Shown: piece after piece, positions 1-5,068 of the stretch | Numbering within the stretch: position 1 is the stretch's first letter | Layout of the letters: every line of letters starts with the position of its first letter | Source: an uncultured Clostridium sp. | Lineage (GTDB): Bacteria > Bacillota_A > Clostridia > TANB77 > CAG-508 | NCBI GenBank assembly: GCA_951800935.1 | Contig: CATOLW010000103.1 | Location: 1 to 5,068, forward strand | DNA length: 5,068 nt | Direction of reading: 5' to 3' | Notes under the pieces: model-generated | The model's input: the letters and a program-made list of their open reading frames with translations, nothing else | What the model was told of the DNA's origin: nothing | The model's database searches: none | Made by a program: the position numbers and the translations under genes

Positions 1-2998
1 TTTTACTTTCTGTTCCATTGGTTACTCTCTTAATTTCTTCGTCAATTGCTTGTCTTGTTGTATAATTATCCATAGCATCACTTAATCTTGTGTCTACATT
101 TTCTTTATACCATTTTTTGTTATTTTGATCTCTATCTTTGTTATAAATAGTTGCTTTGTAGTCTTGTACTGTATAGGTTTTATCTCCCCATGTATAAGTT
201 AGTGTATAATCACCTGGTATATAACCTGAAATGAAGAAATCTCCATTATCATTAGTAGTTGCATGATATACTTTTTCGCTTCCTGTGTTTTCTTGGAAAG
301 TAATTGCTACTCCTTTAATTCCTTTTTCATTTTCTTCATAAGCTCCGCTACCTTGACGAATTTTTCCTGTCATTAATTCTCCTGTTGTTTCATCTAGGAA
401 TACTTTTCCTGCTATTTCTCTAGCATCTGCTACTTCTAGTTTTAGAGCTGGGCTAGAATCTGTATCATCTTCATAGGTTCTTGTATCTCCTGGTATACAA
501 TTTCCTGGTGCAGAATCCCTATCAATTCCAGCATAAATTTTATTGCCATTAAAGATTGAGTAAGAATTGATTTCTGATACACTATTTAAAGTTGCTTTAT
601 CATTTAAGATGTTGATAACCGCTTCTCTGCTTAAAGCAAATTCAACATAAATAGATGTTTCTTTTCCTGCTCCTAATGTTGTATTGGTATTAATAATTGC
701 CTTTTTATAGTTGTTATTATAATTACTTACTTGTGGTGATGCTATATCTTCTATTATTTTTTTGGTTCCATCTAGTTTTGTTCCTGCTTTTATTGTTTCA
801 TATTTTTGATCAAAATACTCTACCATGCTGTTTACTTTAGCAGTTAAATTAGATGATTCATTTCTTAATTTTATTTCATAAGTTACATATACTTTTAACT
901 CTTTGCTATTTTCTTTTTCATTTCTATATTCGTAGTCTGCTTTATAAATTGCTCTTGTATAAGATACATTTGAATATTTGCTTCCAAATTTAACACCTAC
1001 ATTAAATCCACTTCCATATTCACCTTCATTTAAGAATCTTTGTGAATATAGATAGGTATGTTCATAACCATTGACTGCTACCCTTACATTATTTAAATCT
1101 TTTTCAATGGCAAGGTCTGGTTGCTCTCTTTCATATAATCCTAAATTAATATATTGTACTTCTTCTTGTCCATAAGTAAAGTGGTTTCTGATTCTATAGT
1201 TTGGTACATCGGTATTTGCTGTTATGGTGTATTGTCCATTGTTAATTAAAGTTGCTTCATGTTCAGCTTCATTTAGATTATAAGATAGTGCATGTTTTTC
1301 CTTGTCATTTGCATCTTTGGTAAATCCTGTGTTTCTCGTTTTTCCTTCTACTTTGCTAAAGTTTTTGTTGAAAGTATCTCTTTCTTCTTCACTTTCAGCA
1401 GATTTAGATCCACGATCTTGTTCAATATGTGGTACTACATTAGTGTAAGTTAATCCATCATATTGGAATTCAATGTAATAATCTTTTAATTTTTCGATTA
1501 ATACATCCATAAATAGGTATTCACCATTTCCATTGTTGACAGAGTCTTTGTATCTGTCTAATTTTGATGTTACGGTTTCATGCAAAGTTTCTCCTGTTGT
1601 TCTATCTTTTAGTCTTACGATAACTCCATTAAATAATATATCTTTACCATCTGGTTGATCTTCTCCTATTGGAGTTTTGGTTGTTGTTTTAAATAAATCA
1701 TTTCTTTCTGTTCTTTTACCATCTACTTGATCTACCCAAACATATCCTGATAGTTTTACATAGATTTGCGTGTTTTCAATAATAAATACAGTAGTTTCAT
1801 CTGCTACAATTGGCTTTTCTTGTCCTTCTGCTAAGAATTCATATCCATAATTTGGATTTTTTGTTTCGTAGGCAACATAGGTTCCTACTATTAAGCCTTC
1901 AAGTGGAATTTCACCTTTTACATTTGTTATAAATTCCATTGCATCTTTTTCATCTACATAAGATATGGTTCCATCTGGCGCTTGATCTAAATATTTTCCT
2001 GTTTCTTTATGTTGAATTATAAATCCAACTCCTGGTAAAACAAATTCTTTGTTGTCTTTATTTACTTTAATAATCTTTAAATTTCCTTGTGTTGTTATAT
2101 CATAATCAAATGGAGTTGTTAGATCAACTGGTACTTCATATGGTTCTCTAACAATTAGATTTTGCTTATATCCTTCTGTTGATTCTAAGAACCAAATATT
2201 AACTCCTTTTACTGTAGCTGATGCTTGTCCAGTAATACGTGTAATTTTAGTAAGATTCAAATCCATTGGAACAGAAAGATAAAACTCTTTTCCTGATTCA
2301 ATATTATTGGCTCCATACCAATATTCATTACTTCCATTAAAGCTACTAAATTTTAAGTTGCTAATTTGGTTTCCATTTTGATCCTCTGCTGTTACATTTA
2401 CCATCTGTCCTGGGAAGGACCAATTAAATGGTCCTACTCTCATATAAGCTTCTCCATCTCTTTCATAAGCTGATACTTTTATATTGTCTCGATTGGTATT
2501 GTCTTTTACTTGTATCGTGTCTCCTAAATTGTTCGCATAATTATCAGATGCTGTATCTAACCAAGTAGGAGAACCATGTTCTCCGTTTGAAAATCCTTGA
2601 TATAAACCTGCATGGTATTGTCCTACATTGGTTAGCCATGTATACATGTAATTCCATATAGCATTTGCTACTGGACCACCTCTTTTATAAGAGCCATTAT
2701 CCGCTGATAAAATGTAGGCTAATTTAGCATTATGCCAGCTTTCGATCGTATTTCCCTCATGGTCAGTTGAGCGATTTCCTTCTATTGTTACTTGTGAAAT
2801 AACATTATAATAGTTATAAGTTGTTAATGCTTGCCAATGTTCTACACAAAAAATACTTCCACTGTTTTGATATTCATCATAAGTTATTACTACAGGGTCT
2901 TTTTGCCCTACTGAGTAAGCATTAATTATTGTATGAAATCCTACTATTGTAAGAATAGCCATCATTAAACTAAATATTATTTTCTTTATTTTACTCAT
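1..2998 (-). CDS. Secreted multidomain surface adhesin with thioester-like head, CnaB/SdrD-B and DUF11-like repeats (3' end outside window)
   Basis: The frame is open for 999 codons from ATG 2996-2998 to the left edge with no stop, so the C-terminus, including any wall or membrane anchor, is not visible. The start is chosen by a strong Shine-Dalgarno 9 nt upstream and by an immediate signal peptide: basic MSKIKK, a hydrophobic core to about residue 28, and possible cleavage near INAYS. Domains in order, by residue: about 30-300 thioester-domain-like head (FCVEHWQAL, Cys51; VANAIWNYMYTW, 110-121); about 303-415 CnaB/SpaA-like (Lys311, Glu378 in GTYVAYE, Asn409); about 414-622 SdrD B-like (LSGYVWVD, then NGVIVRLKD, GEYLF); about 623-855 DUF11-like (PDLAIEKD to DRDSAPGN); about 858-955 second SdrD B-like (REIAGKVFLDE, NDNGDFFISGYIPGDY); then a charged tail to the edge. 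Only two Cys are visible (51, 834). These families form extracellular stalks and binding heads in Gram-positive bacteria. An adhesin role is inferred; the ligand is unknown. It is probably co-transcribed with the gene upstream. Confidence 0.
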   Translation of the reverse strand, partial: MSKIKKIIFSLMMAILTIVGFHTIINAYSVGQKDPVVITYDEYQNSGSIFCVEHWQALTTYNYYNVISQVTIEGNRSTDHEGNTIESWHNAKLAYILSADNGSYKRGGPVANAIWNYMYTWLTNVGQYHAGLYQGFSNGEHGSPTWLDTASDNYANNLGDTIQVKDNTNRDNIKVSAYERDGEAYMRVGPFNWSFPGQMVNVTAEDQNGNQISNLKFSSFNGSNEYWYGANNIESGKEFYLSVPMDLNLTKITRITGQASATVKGVNIWFLESTEGYKQNLIVREPYEVPVDLTTPFDYDITTQGNLKIIKVNKDNKEFVLPGVGFIIQHKETGKYLDQAPDGTISYVDEKDAMEFITNVKGEIPLEGLIVGTYVAYETKNPNYGYEFLAEGQEKPIVADETTVFIIENTQIYVKLSGYVWVDQVDGKRTERNDLFKTTTKTPIGEDQPDGKDILFNGVIVRLKDRTTGETLHETVTSKLDRYKDSVNNGNGEYLFMDVLIEKLKDYYIEFQYDGLTYTNVVPHIEQDRGSKSAESEEERDTFNKNFSKVEGKTRNTGFTKDANDKEKHALSYNLNEAEHEATLINNGQYTITANTDVPNYRIRNHFTYGQEEVQYINLGLYEREQPDLAIEKDLNNVRVAVNGYEHTYLYSQRFLNEGEYGSGFNVGVKFGSKYSNVSYTRAIYKADYEYRNEKENSKELKVYVTYEIKLRNESSNLTAKVNSMVEYFDQKYETIKAGTKLDGTKKIIEDIASPQVSNYNNNYKKAIINTNTTLGAGKETSIYVEFALSREAVINILNDKATLNSVSEINSYSIFNGNKIYAGIDRDSAPGNCIPGDTRTYEDDTDSSPALKLEVADAREIAGKVFLDETTGELMTGKIRQGSGAYEENEKGIKGVAITFQENTGSEKVYHATTNDNGDFFISGYIPGDYTLTYTWGDKTYTVQDYKATIYNKDRDQNNKKWYKENVDTRLSDAMDNYTTRQAIDEEIKRVTNGTESK
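1754..2092 (-). other. CnaB/SpaA-like domain with likely isopeptide triad
   Basis: This covers about residues 303-415 of the secreted adhesin. The first strand GNLKIIKVNK supplies Lys311. The segment GTYVAYETKNPNYGY matches the family pattern GxYxxxExxxPxGY and supplies Glu378. The last strand TVFIIENTQI supplies Asn409. In this family the Lys and Asn side chains join in an internal isopeptide bond helped by the Glu, which stiffens the stalk. The residues are seen; the bond is inferred. Confidence 0.
2099..2911 (-). other. Thioester-domain-like (TED / TQXA-type) N-terminal head, cross-link Gln replaced
   Basis: This covers about residues 30-300 of the secreted adhesin. Gram-positive TEDs carry a Cys motif of the form [YF]C near the N-terminus and a TQxA-I-W motif further on; Cys and Gln form an internal thioester that bonds covalently to a host target. 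Here the first motif is seen as FCVE (Cys51, codon 2846-2848). The second is seen as VANAIWNYMYTW, where Ala111 (GCA, codon 2666-2668) sits in the place of Gln. The spacing between motifs (about 60 residues), the KLAYILSADNGS segment before the second motif, and the position directly after the signal peptide all fit a TED-like fold. The domain limits are approximate, and assignment to this family is by motif reading only. Confidence 0.
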
Positions 2999-3007
2999 TT
3001 TATTTTT

Positions 3008-3016
3008 ACCTCCTTT
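3008..3016 (-). promoter_or_regulatory. Strong Shine-Dalgarno for the thioester-like adhesin gene
   Basis: On the minus strand this reads AAAGGAGGT, an almost complete match to the anti-Shine-Dalgarno. It is followed by an A-rich 9-nt spacer (AAAAATAAA) and ATG at 2998. It lies in the 28-nt gap after the upstream TAA and fixes the start ahead of the in-frame Met codons at residues 12-13. The purine-rich context (AAAGAGGGAAAGGAGG) shows no obvious hairpin, so efficient independent initiation is expected even if the mRNA is shared with the upstream gene. Confidence 0.
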
Positions 3017-3026
3017 CCCTCTTTAT

Positions 3027-3146
3027 TTATTCTCTTTCTTGTTTCTTTCTTTTTCTTAGGATAACTCCTGTTGCTATTCCAAGCATTATAACGATTACAA
3101 TTGCTATACTTACATATACAATTCCACCAGTTCTAATACTTATCAC
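3027..3146 (-). other. C-terminal membrane anchor, sorting-signal-like (SIRTGG + TM + RKRKK)
   Basis: The last 39 codons encode VVISIRTGG, about 23 hydrophobic residues (IVYVSIAIVIVIMLGIATGVIL) broken only by small residues, and the basic-charged end RKRKKQERE before TAA. The order motif, hydrophobic stretch, short basic tail is that of a sortase signal, but the Leu-Pro of LPxTG is absent and only the xTG core remains. It is at least a single-pass membrane anchor with the bulk of the protein outside. Confidence 0.
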
Positions 3147-5068
3147 TACTTCTGCTAAGCCCAAATCGTTTTCATCTTTTACTCTATTTCCTGGTGTTGA
3201 GTTTGTGTCTTTAATACCTAATTCATTATAATCTTCTGCAATTTCTGCTGTGTTTGGTATTAGTCCTATGTTGTTTTCTGTCATTGTTTTTGTTAATGTT
3301 AAAGTTACTGTTTTGGTTTCACCTGGTTTGATTTTTTCGTTTGCTAAACTTGCTGTGTATAAGGTGTCTCCTACTTGATACCAGTCTTTATTTAGTTCAG
3401 AACTAAATTTTAATTCTGGTGATACATAGTCTGCTATTTTTTTAGCATATCCTTCTACTTCTCCATTATTGGTTACATTAATTTTGTATTCTACAATTAT
3501 GGTTGAACCATTTATGGTTTTAGCATCTAGTTCTACTTTTCCTATAGTTTCGTTGTCATATTCTCTAACAGTTGTTCCTTTTGCATTTTGGATTAGTATT
3601 TTGCTTACATATTTATTTAATGCTAAGTCAAAGTTTTCTAATTGGATTAACCCAATATTTATATTAGCAATGTTGTTGTCTTGAATCGTTATTATGTCTG
3701 TAGCTGTTAATTGTTGTTTTTCATCATGAATTCGTAATTCACTCAATATTGCATTTGAGTTTTCTGCTTCTCCTACTCCTTCTGCTTTATATTTTGTTAA
3801 AGCATATTGTGTGTTATCATAATCAAATACTACTATGTATCTGCCATTTCCTATTTTGTCTAATACATAAACTCCATTTTCATTTGTAGTTACTTCTAGC
3901 ACTTCTCCGTTTTCTTCTTTTACATAGTTGTTTGTTTGTGTATTTAATAGTCTTACTTTGATATTGCTAAGTAGTGTTTCTCCTTGTTCTTTTTGTCCAT
4001 TAGCATTTGCATCAAACCACGCAATACCTGTTATGGTTCGATTACCTTTTGCTATATCATTGTTGTCTACTTTATTTTCTCCTTCTGTTCCACTACCATT
4101 GTTTTCATTTCCTGTTCCATTTCCGTCTTCGTTTCCAGTATTGCTTGTATTTGCTTGGATGATGTGATTGATTTCTGAAGTAGTGGCTACTTTTTGACCG
4201 TAAATTTCAGCTGTTGCTATATTCGTAATAGCCTCTGCTTTTTGTCTTGCTGTTGAGTAGTTTACAATTGTTTCAATTTTTATGGTTGTTTCGCCATTTT
4301 CATTTAATCTGATTGGTAAGTTAATTTTATTTCCTTTAATATCTTCTAGGTTTTGTCCATCTTGTGTAATGTTGTTGATCGTTAATTGTGATGGAATAGT
4401 ATCTTTGATTTCCAATCCTGTTGTTTTTGCATTCGATTTATTTTCTACTACAATAGTGTATTCTATAATATCTCCTGCTTTTACATATTGATTGGTTGTA
4501 TTGGTCTTCATGTTCATCCCAATTTCTACATTTTTCACATTGTCTTGCCAATTATTAGATTCGTATTCCTCTTTTTCTAATTTTGTTGTAACAGAAAAAT
4601 CTATTTTTTCTTTATTTTCCTTGTTATTAATTAACATATTATAACTTAAAACTTTTGCTTCTCCTGGCTCTATGCTTCCTATATTTATTTCTTCTTTATA
4701 TTCTAATATTTCAGATTTAACCTTATTTTGTGTTATTTCTCCTGTAGGCTCTGGAACTTGATCTGGTTCTTCTCCAATTATATAAATTTCTTCATCTTCT
4801 TTTTCCATTCCTGTATATAACGTTAATACTTCTACTTCTAAGTTTGGAGAAAGATTGGTCTGTACTTTTACATTCTCTTGTTTTTGGTCTGAAATATTTT
4901 CTATGATAGCAAAATATTGTACAACACCTGTTGTATATAAATCAACGTTTCTGTCTGTTATACGTTTTACACTAGTTCTTACCTTTCCTATTTCTGTTAC
5001 ATTACTAATTTCTTCTGATTGTTTGATAATATCTCCATAACTAATTTCTGCTATATTGCTTAATACCG
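3027..5068 (-). CDS. Cell-surface DUF11/SdrD-B repeat protein with C-terminal membrane anchor (5' end outside window)
   Basis: The frame is open from the right edge to TAA 3027-3029, giving 679 visible residues. The true start and signal peptide lie beyond 5068. The first Met in view (4806-4808) is internal: 86 in-frame residues precede it without a stop, and no properly spaced ribosome site is present. Numbered from that Met, the protein holds an Ig-like repeat spanning the edge to about residue 95; a DUF11-like repeat at 96-202 (AGDIIEYTIVVEN, then TNIATAEI); an Asn/Gly/Glu-rich linker at 219-256; an SdrD B-like domain at 257-389 (ITGIAWFDANANG, NENGVYVL, NGRYIVVFDY); and a final DUF11-like domain at 390-556 (FDLALNKY, VEYKINVTNNGEVEGYA, PNTAEI, DTNSTPGN). 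It ends in SIRTGG, a hydrophobic segment at 562-584 and tail RKRKKQERE. No Cys is present, as is common in exported proteins of Gram-positives. It is inferred to be a stalk-like envelope protein, anchored by membrane or sortase; the ligand is unknown. The next gene starts 28 nt downstream. Confidence 0.
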   Translation of the reverse strand, partial: VLSNIAEISYGDIIKQSEEISNVTEIGKVRTSVKRITDRNVDLYTTGVVQYFAIIENISDQKQENVKVQTNLSPNLEVEVLTLYTGMEKEDEEIYIIGEEPDQVPEPTGEITQNKVKSEILEYKEEINIGSIEPGEAKVLSYNMLINNKENKEKIDFSVTTKLEKEEYESNNWQDNVKNVEIGMNMKTNTTNQYVKAGDIIEYTIVVENKSNAKTTGLEIKDTIPSQLTINNITQDGQNLEDIKGNKINLPIRLNENGETTIKIETIVNYSTARQKAEAITNIATAEIYGQKVATTSEINHIIQANTSNTGNEDGNGTGNENNGSGTEGENKVDNNDIAKGNRTITGIAWFDANANGQKEQGETLLSNIKVRLLNTQTNNYVKEENGEVLEVTTNENGVYVLDKIGNGRYIVVFDYDNTQYALTKYKAEGVGEAENSNAILSELRIHDEKQQLTATDIITIQDNNIANINIGLIQLENFDLALNKYVSKILIQNAKGTTVREYDNETIGKVELDAKTINGSTIIVEYKINVTNNGEVEGYAKKIADYVSPELKFSSELNKDWYQVGDTLYTASLANEKIKPGETKTVTLTLTKTMTENNIGLIPNTAEIAEDYNELGIKDTNSTPGNRVKDENDLGLAEVVISIRTGGIVYVSIAIVIVIMLGIATGVILRKRKKQERE
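4041..4154 (-). repeat. Low-complexity Asn/Gly/Glu linker with short imperfect repeats
   Basis: Residues about 219-256 (from the Met at 4808) of the membrane-anchored protein are almost only Asn, Gly, Thr, Glu, Ser and Asp, for example GNEDGNGTGNENNGSG. At DNA level TGGAACAG occurs twice and GGAAAYG-type units recur. The stretch separates a DUF11-like repeat from the SdrD B-like domain and probably acts as a flexible hinge. Its composition makes length variation between strains plausible, but the copies are imperfect and no tandem array is seen. Confidence 0.

Noticed and set aside
2999..3026. Terminator or separate promoter between the two genes
   Set aside because: The gap is 28 nt, A/G-rich on the coding strand and largely taken up by the ribosome site. 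There is no inverted repeat with a T-run and no room for a -35/-10 pair.
4082..4128. Two-tetrad G-quadruplex in the linker DNA (GG tracts spaced by about four bases on the minus strand)
   Set aside because: Only GG doublets are present, and they are explained by Gly (GGA/GGT), Trp-free Asn/Gly coding and the low-complexity protein sequence.
4806..4808. ATG at 4808 as the start of the upstream gene
   Set aside because: The frame stays open to the window edge, no spaced Shine-Dalgarno precedes it and no signal peptide follows, although the C-terminus is clearly that of an exported, membrane-anchored protein.
3469..5040. Short plus-strand open frames (3469-3684, 3928-4167, 3984-4178, 4282-4491, 4855-5040)
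   Set aside because: All lie antisense to the strongly supported surface-protein gene. Their Phe/Ser/Leu-rich translations are what the complement of Asn/Glu/Lys-rich codons gives. I saw no domain pattern or convincing ribosome site for any of them.
1..5068. Alternative genetic code (TGA as Trp), given the low GC
   Set aside because: Every Trp seen is TGG, and neither long frame contains an in-frame TGA.

Overview
This window is part of a surface-protein locus from a low-GC Gram-positive bacterium. GC is roughly one third by eye. Codons are AT-rich, Arg is mostly AGA, Trp is always TGG and the one visible stop is TAA, so the ordinary bacterial code fits. The domain types (thioester-like N-terminus, CnaB/SpaA-like, SdrD B-like and DUF11-like repeats, and a C-terminal membrane anchor with a basic tail) suggest an anaerobic, probably gut-associated Clostridia-like Bacillota. 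That assignment is inference, because no marker gene is present.

The whole window is coding on the minus strand. Two large reading frames fill it, and both run off a window edge. Reading in the direction of transcription, from high to low coordinates, the first gene enters at the 5068 edge and stops with TAA at 3027-3029. Its start lies outside. The visible 679 residues form a chain of DUF11-like extracellular repeats, an Asn/Gly/Glu-rich linker, one SdrD B-like domain, a final DUF11-like domain, and an SIRTGG + hydrophobic segment + RKRKK tail that has the layout of a cell-wall sorting signal but lacks the usual LPxTG. After a 28-nt gap holding a near-perfect Shine-Dalgarno, the second gene starts at 2998. 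It is open for 999 codons to the left edge. It encodes a secreted adhesin-like protein: signal peptide, thioester-domain-like head, CnaB-like domain, SdrD B-like domain, DUF11-like domain, and a second SdrD B-like domain. Its C-terminus is missing from the window.

The two genes share strand, tight spacing and repeat types, and no terminator lies between them, so they are most likely co-transcribed. They probably make two related, rod-like, cell-envelope-anchored proteins used for adhesion or as stalk components. The most notable points are that the thioester-like head keeps the Cys of the first motif but has Ala where the cross-linking Gln of the second motif is expected, and that the upstream protein ends in a non-canonical sorting-like signal. 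No RNA gene, mobile element, CRISPR array or plus-strand gene is supported, and there is no intergenic stretch over 28 bases.
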